This document shows positions 16,431 to 25,114 of a stretch of 45,205 bases of DNA, piece by piece (within the stretch, counting starts at the first letter, position 1; the number at the start of each line of letters is the position of its first letter). Source of the stretch: JBDUCV01 sp040003255 (lineage in GTDB: Bacteria; Actinomycetota; Actinomycetes; Mycobacteriales; Jatrophihabitantaceae); contig JBDUCV010000011.1 of assembly GCA_040003255.1 (NCBI GenBank), positions 1 to 45,205 of the forward strand, read 5' to 3'. Below the pieces are notes generated by a model. It ran no database searches, was not told where the DNA came from, and saw nothing but the letters and a program-made list of their open reading frames with translations. A program made the translations under genes and the position numbers.

Positions 16431-17189
16431 TCAGGACTCCCGTCGTTCGCGCACGGTGCGTTTTTCGATCCGTTTGCCCCCGACACCGACCTCGACGACG
16501 CGCTGCACGAACACGCCGGGTGTGTGGACCTGCTCGGGGTCGAGGTCGCCCGGCTCGACGAGCTGCTCGACCTCGGCGATGGTGATGCGCCCAGCCATCG
16601 CGCACAGCGGGTTGAAGTTGCGGGCCGACGCGTCGTAGATCAGATTGCCGTGGCGGTCGCCCTTGGCGGCGCGGACAAGTGCGAAGTCGGTGACGATGCC
16701 CTGCTCGAGCACGTAGGTCGCTCCGCCGAACTCGCGGACCTCCTTCGGCGGCGAGGCGACCGCCACCGTGCCGTCTGGGCTATAGCGCCACGGCAGGCCA
16801 CCGTCGGCGACGAGTGTGCCGACACCGGCGGGTGTGTAGAAGGCGGGGATGCCCGAGCCGCCCGCGCGCAGCCGCTCGGCCAGGGTGCCTTGCGGGCACA
16901 GTTCGACCTCGAGTTCACCACTCAGGTACTGGCGGGCGAACTCCTTGTTCTCCCCGACATACGAGCCGATGGTGCGGCGGACGCGGTGTGCGGCGAGCAG
17001 GACGCCGAGGCCCGCGTCGTCCACCCCGCAGTTGTTCGACACCGTCTCGAGGTCGTCGCTACCGACGTCGTACAAGGCCTGGATGAGGGCGATCGGCACG
17101 CCGCACAGACCGAAGCCACCCACCGCGAGCGACGACCCCGACCCGATGTCGTGCACCGCGTCCTGGATCGAAGCGATGGTCTTGTCCAC
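16431..17189 (-). CDS. scoA: 3-oxoacid CoA-transferase subunit A
   Basis: The alpha subunit of the CoA-transferase, 252 residues, with GGFGLCGVP in the CoA-binding region, NNCGVDDAGLGVLL, YVGENKEF and CPQGTLAERLRAGGSGIPAFYTP. Start choice is well supported: GTG 17189 is preceded by AAGGAGA with a 6-base gap, whereas the longer open frame to 17243 lacks one. The B subunit starts one base beyond this gene's stop. With the acyl-CoA dehydrogenase across the terminator it suggests acyl-CoA or ketone-body metabolism, though no shared transcript is possible. Confidence 0.95.
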   Translation of the reverse strand: MDKTIASIQDAVHDIGSGSSLAVGGFGLCGVPIALIQALYDVGSDDLETVSNNCGVDDAGLGVLLAAHRVRRTIGSYVGENKEFARQYLSGELEVELCPQGTLAERLRAGGSGIPAFYTPAGVGTLVADGGLPWRYSPDGTVAVASPPKEVREFGGATYVLEQGIVTDFALVRAAKGDRHGNLIYDASARNFNPLCAMAGRITIAEVEQLVEPGDLDPEQVHTPGVFVQRVVEVGVGGKRIEKRTVRERRES

Positions 17190-17232
17190 GATGTTCTCCT
17201 TGCCGGTACGCGCAGACTCGTGGCTTCCTGGG

Positions 17233-17238
17233 ACCATA
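17233..17238 (-). promoter_or_regulatory. candidate -10 for scoAB
   Basis: TATGGT on the minus strand, 44 bases upstream of the scoA GTG, which leaves room for a short leader carrying the AAGGAGA ribosome site. No -35 match is visible at the usual distance. Confidence 0.35.
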
Positions 17239-17292
17239 CCCACGCCGGACCCGCGGCGGGTGCGCCGATGATCGAGAGGATGGCTAGTTCAG

Positions 17293-19383
17293 ATGGCGAT
17301 TGCGGCCTGGTCCGAGGCGACCGCTTCGCTCGTGGCACCGAGTGCGTCCTCGGGCGGGTCGCGGATCGGGCGGGTGACCTGTGCTCTGCCGGACCTGGTG
17401 GCGGTGGCGGTGGCCGGCTTCTCGATCGGACCGGTGCTGCTTTTGCTCGCGGGCCACTTCATTCCGCTCCTCGCGATTGCTCTCGGCGCGTTGGGCGCGG
17501 CTGGCGCAGTTGCCCTCTGCGGTGTGCCGCGGTCGCAGGTGAGCCGGCAGGCCGTCGGCTACACGCTGGTCGCCCTCGCCGTCGTCGCCGGGTGGGCGGT
17601 GCTGAACGCGGTGTTCTCCGGCGAGAATCTTTACGCCCAACGAGATCCCGCGACCTACACGATCACCGCCGAATGGTTGACCCACCATGAGTCGCTGGGT
17701 GTGCCCACCCATCCGGAGATCTTCGGCTCGCCCGCTGGATACGATGACACGTCGGCGGGTTTCCTGCAGGACCGTCCGGGAATGGTCTATGCGCAGGGCA
17801 ACCACCTGCTGCCGGTGTTGATGGCTTGCGCCGGATGGTTGTTCGGCGTTAGCGCCATGCTGAAGAGCAACGCGATCATCGGTGCGCTTGCCTTGTTGGT
17901 GTTCTTCGGCTTGGCGCGGCGCATCGTCGGCGCGCCCTTCGCGCTGGTCGCGCTCGGCGCCGTTGCGGCGTCCATGCCGATGATCTACGTGGGGCGTGAC
18001 GCCTACACCGAGCCGCTCGCCATGCTGCTACTTGTTGGCGCGGCCAGCTTGCTGCATCGGGCGGTGCGATCGAACCGGATCGCAGACTTTGCACTTGCCG
18101 GTCTCGTCGCCGGATCCGCCGCGCTCGTCCGGATCGACAGTCTGGTCGCGATGGTGGCGTTGATCGCGGTCGGCGCGGCGTTGCTGGCGATCGCGCCTTC
18201 TGGACGGCGGCACGATGCCGGCGTGCGGGTCGCCGCGCTACTCGGTACGGCAACCCTGCTGACCATCATCGGGTATCTCGACGTTTCTCAATTGTCGAGC
18301 GGCTACTACCACAACCAGCGTCGGCAGATCCTGCCGCTACTCGGGGCGGCGGGTGTGTTGCTTGTGCTCGCGACGGTGGCCGTCGCGGTCGTGTGGCGAA
18401 CCGGCGTACGGGCGGTGCTGGCCAGCGAGCGCGTGCGACGGGACCTGAACCGGGGGGTATCGGGCTTGATCGCCGTGGCCTTCGTGAGTCTGGCGAGCCG
18501 ACCCTTGTGGATGACCGCGCACGGCGGCGTCGACAACGAGATCCTGCGCACGCTGCAGCGGGCGGCTGGCCAGGCCGTCGATGGCACCCGACTCTATTCC
18601 GAGCGGGCGCTTAGCTGGCAGGCGATGTATCTCGGCTGGCCGGCCGTCTTACTCGCCGCCGTGGGATATCCGCTGCTCGCCCACCGGCTACTGCGGCAGC
18701 GCGACTACGCGCTCGTCGGCGCGCTCGGCCTGACGCTGTCCGCATCCGCGCTGTATCTATGGACGCCGCAGATCACGCCGGACCAGGTGTGGACGATGCG
18801 CCGGTTCGTCCCGCTCGTCCTCCCGGGGCTGGTGTTGGCCGCGGTGTACGCACTGCGAGCGCTATCCGACCGGCTCCAAGCGACCCGGCGGATGTCATCC
18901 GCAGGCACTGCGGTGCTCGTGCTCGGCGTCGCGCTCGTCCTCGGCGTGCCATCGGCGGTGTCCCAGCCGGTACTGGGGTTGCGCGAGGAGGTACCGCAGC
19001 TCGCGCAGGTGCGGGCCATCTGCCGGGCGGTCGGACCGTCCGGGGCCGTGCTCGAGGTGGACGACGGGCTGCGCTATGGCTATTCGCAGACCCTTCGTTC
19101 GTTCTGCGACGTGCCGTCCATTGCGATCGTCGGCGCGACCCCGAGTCAGCTCGGCGCGGTCCGCGGCGCCGTTGCGGCAACCGGCCGGACGCTGTACGTG
19201 CTTGCGGCCGACCCCAAGCAGTTGACGTATGCGGGGGACGTGCCGAACCGGCCGTTCTCGATTGCCGAGATGAGCCGATGGCCGAGCACGCTGAACACGC
19301 CGCCCCGCGATGCGGTTGATCATGTGGTGCAGGTGTATCTCGCGTCCGTACTCGAGGACGGACGGGTCGTGCCGGTGGCCTAG
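17293..19383 (+). CDS. polytopic membrane protein, GT-C glycosyltransferase-like
   Basis: A 696-residue protein with about a dozen or more predicted membrane helices. After the first helices an outer loop contains QRDPATYTITAEWL, an acidic, Asp-bearing motif like those in the first extracytoplasmic loop of GT-C enzymes that use polyprenyl-phosphate sugars. A region PLLAR-like (SAMLKSNAIIGALALLVFFGLARRIVGAP) and a later MRRFVPLVLPGLVLAAVYAL align with the protein at 37263-39395, so the two are paralogues. The C-terminal 150 residues look soluble and probably lie outside. No sugar specificity can be read. The ATG at 17293 is preceded by GAGAGG at some distance. Its stop overlaps that of the convergent TIGR03089 gene. 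Confidence 0.75.
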   Translation: MAIAAWSEATASLVAPSASSGGSRIGRVTCALPDLVAVAVAGFSIGPVLLLLAGHFIPLLAIALGALGAAGAVALCGVPRSQVSRQAVGYTLVALAVVAGWAVLNAVFSGENLYAQRDPATYTITAEWLTHHESLGVPTHPEIFGSPAGYDDTSAGFLQDRPGMVYAQGNHLLPVLMACAGWLFGVSAMLKSNAIIGALALLVFFGLARRIVGAPFALVALGAVAASMPMIYVGRDAYTEPLAMLLLVGAASLLHRAVRSNRIADFALAGLVAGSAALVRIDSLVAMVALIAVGAALLAIAPSGRRHDAGVRVAALLGTATLLTIIGYLDVSQLSSGYYHNQRRQILPLLGAAGVLLVLATVAVAVVWRTGVRAVLASERVRRDLNRGVSGLIAVAFVSLASRPLWMTAHGGVDNEILRTLQRAAGQAVDGTRLYSERALSWQAMYLGWPAVLLAAVGYPLLAHRLLRQRDYALVGALGLTLSASALYLWTPQITPDQVWTMRRFVPLVLPGLVLAAVYALRALSDRLQATRRMSSAGTAVLVLGVALVLGVPSAVSQPVLGLREEVPQLAQVRAICRAVGPSGAVLEVDDGLRYGYSQTLRSFCDVPSIAIVGATPSQLGAVRGAVAATGRTLYVLAADPKQLTYAGDVPNRPFSIAEMSRWPSTLNTPPRDAVDHVVQVYLASVLEDGRVVPVA

Positions 19384-20093
19384 AGCACCGCGGTGGCGCG
19401 TTCCTGCTCGCGTCTCCGCTCGAGCAGCTGCGCCGTTGCATTGCGGACGATGACCAGGGAACCGGTCATCGCGAGCGGTGCCAGCACGGTTTCGATCCAA
19501 TCTTGGGTCCCATGCCATGACCGCCCAGTGAGCACACGTACCCCGCGAGGCCAGCCATGCGACGTGGCGAACGCCCGTGCCGCAGCGACCACCTCGGCAC
19601 GGGAGCGGCCCTCGATCGCCCGGTCGTCCGGGCCAGCCAGTGGCTGGACGCTGGCCCAGGCATCGGGCTGCGGCCGCACCGCCGCGACATAGTCCTCAGC
19701 GTGGCCGGGCGGAGCCGTGCCGAAACCGCGCGCCGCCGCCCCTGGCGCAATCACGAAGACGTCCGGTACCCCCTGCGCCTCGCCCAGCGTCCCCGGCTCC
19801 ACGAACGCCACGTGCGCGCGCGCCGGGTCGGTAGACACCTCGAGCCCGGCACTCCAGCAGCCGAGCAGGGCGGCCACCGAGATCCAGTGCGCGGGCAGCG
19901 CCACCTGAGCGACGTCGCCCACGCCGAGCCCGAGCGTATCGGTGAGCAGGAAGTGGGTCTTGGCCACCCAGTTGGCCATTGATCGCGCGGACAGCTCTGA
20001 GCGTTCGCTGCTCGTCTCGTCATAGAACGTGACGACGGGACGGGCCGGCTCCGCGGCGAGCACCGCGCCGAACAGCGCCTCGGGTGAGGTCAT
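19380..20093 (-). CDS. TIGR03089-type protein (partial adenylation-fold family)
   Basis: A 237-residue actinobacterial protein of the TIGR03089 type, resembling a shortened N-terminal part of AMP-forming acyl-CoA synthetases (ANL superfamily). It has the start RPVVTFYD, ELSARSMANWVAKTHFLL and a GVGDVAQVALPAHWISVAALLGCWSAGLEV segment seen in that fold, but lacks the ATP-binding P-loop and the C-terminal domain, so adenylation activity is unlikely. Function is unknown. It is the last gene of an operon after two LCP genes, coupled by a TGATG junction, as in mycobacteria where a similar gene neighbours an LCP gene (from memory). A role linked to cell-wall glycopolymers is an inference from position. 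Confidence 0.8.
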   Translation of the reverse strand: MTSPEALFGAVLAAEPARPVVTFYDETSSERSELSARSMANWVAKTHFLLTDTLGLGVGDVAQVALPAHWISVAALLGCWSAGLEVSTDPARAHVAFVEPGTLGEAQGVPDVFVIAPGAAARGFGTAPPGHAEDYVAAVRPQPDAWASVQPLAGPDDRAIEGRSRAEVVAAARAFATSHGWPRGVRVLTGRSWHGTQDWIETVLAPLAMTGSLVIVRNATAQLLERRREQERATAVL

Positions 20094-21664
20094 CAGTTGA
20101 TGCAGGCGCCGCTGTCCGCCGCATTGGTGATTGCCGACGCGGCCGGCGGCGCCGGGCTGTTGGCGGGCGGCGACTGCGCGCCCACCCCGCGGCCGTCCGC
20201 GCCGAGGATCAGTGTCACGCGGGACACCGAATCCGACGGGGTGACTGCGGCGCCAGGGACGCGAGCGGCCACGAGCTGGGCTTGGGGCTGCAGCCCGGCC
20301 GGGAAGCTCACCACGGTGGTCGCGGTCCAGGCCGTCGTTTCGACCTGACCGATCACGAAGCCGGCTTGCTTAAGCGCGTTCGCATTGCGGGTGGCGACCC
20401 CATCCGCGCCTGAACCGTTGAACACGTCGACGGTCACGCTCGACGCAGGTATCGGCTTCGCAGCTGATTTGGCTCCACCGCCGGTCTGCTGGGCGATCAC
20501 CCGGGCCACGAACTGCGCAACCTCATCCGGGTGCACGACCACCACGTTGCCGACGTCGGTGTCCTCGAATCCGTCGACGGGGATGGTGCTGAACGTCAGG
20601 TTGCCAGCCGTCAAGTCGGACATCTGCCGCGCGAGCTGGAGCGGGTCGAGCGTGTTGTCCATCTGCAAGGACTTGGTGACCGCGGTGAGCAGGTTCTGCA
20701 ACTTGAACGGGTTAAGCAACACGCCGGCGCTGGACAGCTTGCGAAACACCGCGGAGAGGAAGTACTGCTGGCGCTTGATCCGGTCCAGGTCGCTGTGCGG
20801 CAACCCATAGCGCTGACGCACGAAGGCCAGCGCCTGCGTGCCTTTGATCGTCGAGACGCCCTTGGGCAGGTTGATGCCCGAGTTCTCCTCCCGCTGAGCG
20901 GCGCAGAGATTGACCCGCACACCGCCGATTGCGTTACTGATCCGGAAGAAACCGAGTAGATCGACCTGTACGTAGTGGTCGATCGTCAACCCGGTGAGGT
21001 TCTGGATCGTCTGGACGAGCAGCCGCCCGCCCGCTGCCCGGCTACCCTGGCCGTCCTGCACCCCTAGCGGGTAGGCGGAGTTCAGCTTGTTCATGCCATG
21101 TCGGGGAATCGCGACGTATGAGTCTCGGGGCATCGAGATGACGGTGGCCTTGGCGCCGTTGGCCGGCAGGTGCACGAGCATCATCGTGTCGGTGTTCAGG
21201 CTGCCGCCGTCGCGGGTGGTGCCGAGCGCGGCCAGCTCGCCGTTGGTGGCGGTCTCTCGGTCGTCGTTGCCGGCGATGAGGATGTTCTGATCCTTGCCGT
21301 CGATGTCCTTGCTCGGCCTTCCCGAGGCGCCAACGGCATCGATGCGGGTGATGTCCTGCTTGAAGCCGCGCCACGTCCACCACGCCCAGCCGCTGGTCGC
21401 CAGCACCGCCACTGCGAGAACCAACGCGAGCGCCTGCGCACCGCGTGCCACCCCTCGTCGCAGGTCGTGCCGCAGAGCCAAGCTGGTAGGCGCAGCGGCC
21501 GCCGCCTGTACGGCTGGAGTTGCAGTCGCCTTCGCGGCCGCACGTTGTTCGGCGCGACCGGCGCGCCGTCCGCGCGGGTTCAACTCGGGCGGCAACGGGG
21601 TGGACGGATCGACCGGCGGCTGCTCGTCCCCGCCGGCTCCGTCGTTACCCTCGTGTGAGGTCAC
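20093..21664 (-). CDS. LytR-CpsA-Psr (LCP) family glycopolymer ligase with LytR_C domain
   Basis: LCP enzymes move polyprenyl-pyrophosphate-linked glycopolymers onto peptidoglycan or other wall acceptors. The 523-residue protein has a disordered cytoplasmic N-terminus (1-70), one membrane helix (about 75-97) and an extracellular LCP domain. Landmarks are NTDTMMLVHLPANGAKATVISMPRDSY, FFRISNAIGGVRV, ALAFVRQRYGLPHSDLDRIKRQQYFL and the typical arginine and aspartate residues. A LytR_C domain (about 405-490, SVTVDVFNGSGADGVA) follows, then a Pro/Ala-rich tail ending in Cys-Ile-Asn. It lies 46 bases after a paralogue and overlaps the TIGR03089 gene. In actinobacteria the acceptor reaction often attaches arabinogalactan; the glycan here is not known. 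Confidence 0.93.
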   Translation of the reverse strand: MTSHEGNDGAGGDEQPPVDPSTPLPPELNPRGRRAGRAEQRAAAKATATPAVQAAAAAPTSLALRHDLRRGVARGAQALALVLAVAVLATSGWAWWTWRGFKQDITRIDAVGASGRPSKDIDGKDQNILIAGNDDRETATNGELAALGTTRDGGSLNTDTMMLVHLPANGAKATVISMPRDSYVAIPRHGMNKLNSAYPLGVQDGQGSRAAGGRLLVQTIQNLTGLTIDHYVQVDLLGFFRISNAIGGVRVNLCAAQREENSGINLPKGVSTIKGTQALAFVRQRYGLPHSDLDRIKRQQYFLSAVFRKLSSAGVLLNPFKLQNLLTAVTKSLQMDNTLDPLQLARQMSDLTAGNLTFSTIPVDGFEDTDVGNVVVVHPDEVAQFVARVIAQQTGGGAKSAAKPIPASSVTVDVFNGSGADGVATRNANALKQAGFVIGQVETTAWTATTVVSFPAGLQPQAQLVAARVPGAAVTPSDSVSRVTLILGADGRGVGAQSPPANSPAPPAASAITNAADSGACIN

Positions 21665-21710
21665 CCGGCGAGGCTACCTGTGAAAGTCCGGAATTTCCTG
21701 GGATGCGACG

Positions 21711-23165
21711 TCAGTTGATGCAGCCCAGGCCGGTCGGCGCCGGGACAGCAGGCTGTGCCCCGGCAGGCGTCGCAGCGGATGGCGGCACGCCGAGCGTCAT
21801 TACCTGGATCGCGTTGCTGCCCAGCACCAGCGTGACCTTCTGCACAGAGCTGGTCAGCACGAGCTGCGCGCCCGGAACCGCGGCCGAGACGGCCTTGGCG
21901 TCGCCCTGCTTTCCGACCGGATACTCGATGGTGGTGGCTGCCATGGGACGGGTCGAATCCACCGCCTCGACCCGGAACCCGAGTGTGCGCAGCGCGTCGG
22001 CGTTACGCCCGGCGAGGCCGGTGGTTCCGGCGCCGTTCAGCACGTCGACCGCGACGGTGGACGGCCGAGCGGCGGTGGCGCCGGCCAGCGCTGCATCGGT
22101 GGGTTTGCCTTGCAGCCGGTTGATGAACCCAGGCATGGCCGCGGTGTCGACACCGACAATCGCGGTTTCGACGCCGTCGGGATAGATCAACTGCGGGCCG
22201 TTGTTCGGGATCGTCGCGAACGTGATGTTGCCCGCGGACAGCTGCTGGAACTGTCTCGCGAGGGCGGTGATGTCGAGGTCTGGGTCGGTGAGCATCGAAG
22301 AGCTGACCGCGTCGAGCAGGTCGTGGAGCTTGAACGGGTTCAGCAGGACGCCGCCGGTCACGATCTTGCGGAACGCCGCGGACAGGAAGTACTGCTGGCG
22401 CTTGATCCGGTCGAGGTCACCCGCGGGCAGTCCATGTCGTTGGCGGACAAAGGCCAGCGCCTGCGATCCTTTGACCAGCGAGTGGCCCTTGGGCAAGTTG
22501 ATGCCCGAGTATCCGGCGCCGAACTCGTCACGGTCGGTGCTCGGATTCTGCGCAGCGTTGAGGCATACGTCCACGCCGCCGATGGCGTTGCTGATCCGGT
22601 AAAAACCGAGCAGGTTCACCTCGACGTAGTGATCGACATGCAGCCCGGTCAACGAGTTGATCGTCCTGACCAGGAGGTTGATCCCAGCGCTCTCGTTGGC
22701 GCTCTGGTTGCCGCCCGCGTTCTTCGATGCCCCGAAGCCGTCGCCGTACGAGGAGTTGATCTTGCCCTTGCCGTGGCCCGGGATGTCGACCCATGAGTCA
22801 CGGGGGAAGGAGATCACCGTTGCCTTGGCGCCGTCGGCGGGAACGTGCAGCAGCATCATCGTGTCGGTGTTGACGCTCCCGCCGTCGTCTCGCGTCAGCA
22901 GAGCCCTGAGTTCGGCTGGCGAGGCGCCGGCCCGGCTGTCGTTGCCGAGCAGCAGGATGTTCTGGGCATCACCGTCCGGATCGGTCGCCCCTGGAGCGAG
23001 TGCGGGCACATCGGCACCGCGGCGGATGTTGCTCGAGAAGCCCTGGTACGTCGCCCAAGCAACCCCGCTGCCGACCAGGGTGATCAGCGACACGGCCCCG
23101 ACTGCGAGCCGGACGGCCACCCGTGCCCGGTGCATCTGCGGGCTGCGCCTGGCCGGGTCGGACAT
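21711..23165 (-). CDS. second LCP family glycopolymer ligase with LytR_C domain
   Basis: A 484-residue paralogue of the neighbouring LCP protein. A short basic N-terminus leads into a membrane helix (about 18-40), the LCP domain with NTDTMMLLHVPADGAKATVISFPRDSWVDIPG, FYRISNAIGGVDV and FVRQRHGLPAGDLDRIKRQQYF, then the LytR_C domain with TVAVDVLNGAGTTGLAGRNAD. Like its partner it ends in Cys-Ile-Asn. It is the first gene of the leftward operon LCP-LCP-TIGR03089 and is divergent from rmlB. The ATG at 23165 lies 6 bases beyond a TAGCCT -10 candidate and has no ribosome site, so it may be leaderless. The two LCP proteins may serve different glycans. Confidence 0.92.
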   Translation of the reverse strand: MSDPARRSPQMHRARVAVRLAVGAVSLITLVGSGVAWATYQGFSSNIRRGADVPALAPGATDPDGDAQNILLLGNDSRAGASPAELRALLTRDDGGSVNTDTMMLLHVPADGAKATVISFPRDSWVDIPGHGKGKINSSYGDGFGASKNAGGNQSANESAGINLLVRTINSLTGLHVDHYVEVNLLGFYRISNAIGGVDVCLNAAQNPSTDRDEFGAGYSGINLPKGHSLVKGSQALAFVRQRHGLPAGDLDRIKRQQYFLSAAFRKIVTGGVLLNPFKLHDLLDAVSSSMLTDPDLDITALARQFQQLSAGNITFATIPNNGPQLIYPDGVETAIVGVDTAAMPGFINRLQGKPTDAALAGATAARPSTVAVDVLNGAGTTGLAGRNADALRTLGFRVEAVDSTRPMAATTIEYPVGKQGDAKAVSAAVPGAQLVLTSSVQKVTLVLGSNAIQVMTLGVPPSAATPAGAQPAVPAPTGLGCIN

Positions 23166-23171
23166 GCATCG

Positions 23172-23177
23172 AGGCTA
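23172..23177 (-). promoter_or_regulatory. candidate -10 for the LCP operon
   Basis: TAGCCT on the minus strand, 6 bases before the ATG of the first LCP gene, consistent with a leaderless transcript. The same hexamer or TAGGCT recurs ahead of ugd, glyA, purK and the leftward glycan operon. Confidence 0.4.
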
Positions 23178-23230
23178 ACTGCGCGCAACCGCCGATCCAG
23201 GCAAGCCAAGCCCGGGCGCGGCGACTCTGG

Positions 23231-23276
23231 GATACTCACTGCTCACCCAGCACATATCTCGGAGGTTTGTCGCGTC
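23231..23276 (+). promoter_or_regulatory. rmlB: candidate rmlB promoter and ribosome site
   Basis: GATACT at 23231-23236, preceded by TGG, resembles an extended -10. GGAGG at 23261-23265 lies 11 bases before the rmlB ATG at 23277 and is the probable ribosome site. No clear -35. Confidence 0.4.
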
Positions 23277-24272
23277 ATGCGCGTGCTCGTCACAGGGGGA
23301 GCCGGATTCATCGGCGCGAACTTCGTCCAGCTCACCGCAGCTCGGCGGCCGGCCGTGCGGATCACCGTTCTCGATGCGCTTACCTACGCAGGCAACGAGC
23401 TGAATCTGGCGCCGGTACGCGACCACGTCCGGCTGGTGCACGGGGATGTGGCCGACCCATCGGTCGTCGACCCCCTGGTTGCAGATGCGGATCTGGTGGT
23501 GCATTTCGCCGCCGAGTCGCACAACGACAATTCGCTGCGGGATCCCTCGCCGTTCGTGCACACCAATCTGGTCGGTACCTTCACCTTGCTCGAGTCGGTT
23601 CGCCGGCACGGTGCCCGGTTGCACCACATCTCCACCGACGAGGTCTACGGCGACCTGGAACTAGACGATCCGCAGCGCTTCACCGCGCAGACGCCGTACA
23701 ACCCGTCCAGCCCGTACAGCTCCACCAAGGCCGGGTCGGACCTGTTGGTACGGGCGTGGGTACGTTCCTTCGGCATCCACGCGACGATCTCGAACTGCTC
23801 CAACAACTACGGCCCCTACCAGCACATCGAGAAGTTCATCCCGCGGCAGATCACGAATGTGCTGTGTGGCATCCGCCCCAGGCTCTACGGCGCGGGAGCC
23901 AACGTGCGGGACTGGATCCACGTCGACGACCATAACGAAGCCGTGTGGACCATCATCGATGATGGCCGCGCCGGCGAGACGTACCTGATCGGCGCTGACG
24001 GCGAATCGAGCAACCGACACGTCCTCGAACTGATCCTCGAGCTCATGGGCAAACCCGCGGACTGGTACGACCAGGTCGCCGACCGTGCCGGCCACGACCT
24101 GCGCTACGCGATCGACCCGTCGAAGCTACGCACCGAACTTGGTTGGGAGCCGAGGTTCACCGATCTGCGCGACGGACTGGAACAGACGATCGATTGGTAC
24201 GCCAAGAACGAGGCGTGGTGGCGCGGGCACAAGCACGCTGCCGAGGCGCAGTATGCCAAGCAGGGACAGTGA
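23277..24272 (+). CDS. rmlB: dTDP-glucose 4,6-dehydratase
   Basis: Second step of dTDP-L-rhamnose synthesis: dTDP-glucose to the 4-keto-6-deoxy sugar. The 331-residue SDR enzyme shows the NAD loop GGAGFIG (7-13), the dehydratase triad Thr120-Asp121-Glu122 in STDEVYGDL, and Tyr147/Lys151 in the YSSTK motif. NCSNNYGPYQ, KFIPRQI and RDWIHVDDH are typical of RmlB. ATG 23277 has a GGAGG ribosome site; the frame upstream is intergenic. Its TGA overlaps the ATG of rmlD by one base. rmlA and rmlC, needed to complete the pathway, are not in the window. Confidence 0.96.
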   Translation: MRVLVTGGAGFIGANFVQLTAARRPAVRITVLDALTYAGNELNLAPVRDHVRLVHGDVADPSVVDPLVADADLVVHFAAESHNDNSLRDPSPFVHTNLVGTFTLLESVRRHGARLHHISTDEVYGDLELDDPQRFTAQTPYNPSSPYSSTKAGSDLLVRAWVRSFGIHATISNCSNNYGPYQHIEKFIPRQITNVLCGIRPRLYGAGANVRDWIHVDDHNEAVWTIIDDGRAGETYLIGADGESSNRHVLELILELMGKPADWYDQVADRAGHDLRYAIDPSKLRTELGWEPRFTDLRDGLEQTIDWYAKNEAWWRGHKHAAEAQYAKQGQ

Positions 24273-25114
24273 TGCGCTGGCTGATCACCGGCGCCGGCGG
24301 CCAGCTCGGCACCGACCTACAGGCGGTACTAGCCGACGATGACGTCGTCGCGCTCGGGCGGACCGCCCTGGATATATCCGATGCCCAGGCCGTCGCCAGC
24401 GCTGTCCACGAGCACGCCCCGGACGTGGTGATCAACGCCGCCGCCTACACCGCCGTCGACGCGGCTGAGACCGACGAAGACGTCGCACATCGAGTAAACG
24501 CGACCGGGCCCGCTGCGTTGGCGGCCGTCGTAGCGGCATCCGGCGGCCGGCTCATTCACGTGTCGACGGACTACGTTTTCAGTGGCGAGGCGAGCCGTCC
24601 ATACGAGGTCGAAGACGCAACCGGCCCGAAGTCCGCATACGGCCGCACGAAACTCGCCGGCGAGCAGGCGGTGCGGGAGTTGCTTCCGGAGCGGTCCTTC
24701 GTGGTGCGCACTGCCTGGGTATATGGCGTGACGGGCAGCAACTTCGTCAAGACGATGATCCGGCTGGAGCGCGAACAAGGCACGGTCAACGTCGTCGACG
24801 ACCAGCGCGGATCGCCCACTTGGTCGGCGGATCTGGCCCGGGGGCTGGTCGAGCTCGGCCGCTCCGACGCCGCGGCGGGCATCTACCACTGCACCAACAC
24901 CGGCGACACGACGTGGTTCGGACTCACCCGGGCGATCTTCGAGGAGCTCGGCGCTGATCCGGCGCGCGTCCTGCCCACGACCACGGATGCGTTCCCGCGT
25001 CCGGCGCTGCGGCCGGCCTACTCGGTGTTGTCGGACGCCGCCTGGCGGCGGGTCGGCCTCACGCCGATGCCGACGTGGCGCGAGGCGCTGACAGCTGCGG
25101 TTCGGGGGTTCTGA
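24272..25114 (+). CDS. rmlD: dTDP-4-dehydrorhamnose reductase
   Basis: Last step of dTDP-L-rhamnose synthesis, the NAD(P)H reduction at C4. The 280-residue product has GAGGQLG (7-13), NAAAYTAVDAAE (55-66), STDYVFSG (98-105), and Tyr123/Lys127 in AYGRTKLAGE. WVYG and the VVDDQRGSPTWSADLA substrate loop are also typical. The ATG overlaps the rmlB stop (TGATG). Its last 56 bases overlap the 3' end of the convergent membrane protein gene. dTDP-rhamnose would feed the rhamnosyltransferase-like GT2 enzymes of the glycan locus. Confidence 0.95.
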   Translation: MRWLITGAGGQLGTDLQAVLADDDVVALGRTALDISDAQAVASAVHEHAPDVVINAAAYTAVDAAETDEDVAHRVNATGPAALAAVVAASGGRLIHVSTDYVFSGEASRPYEVEDATGPKSAYGRTKLAGEQAVRELLPERSFVVRTAWVYGVTGSNFVKTMIRLEREQGTVNVVDDQRGSPTWSADLARGLVELGRSDAAAGIYHCTNTGDTTWFGLTRAIFEELGADPARVLPTTTDAFPRPALRPAYSVLSDAAWRRVGLTPMPTWREALTAAVRGF

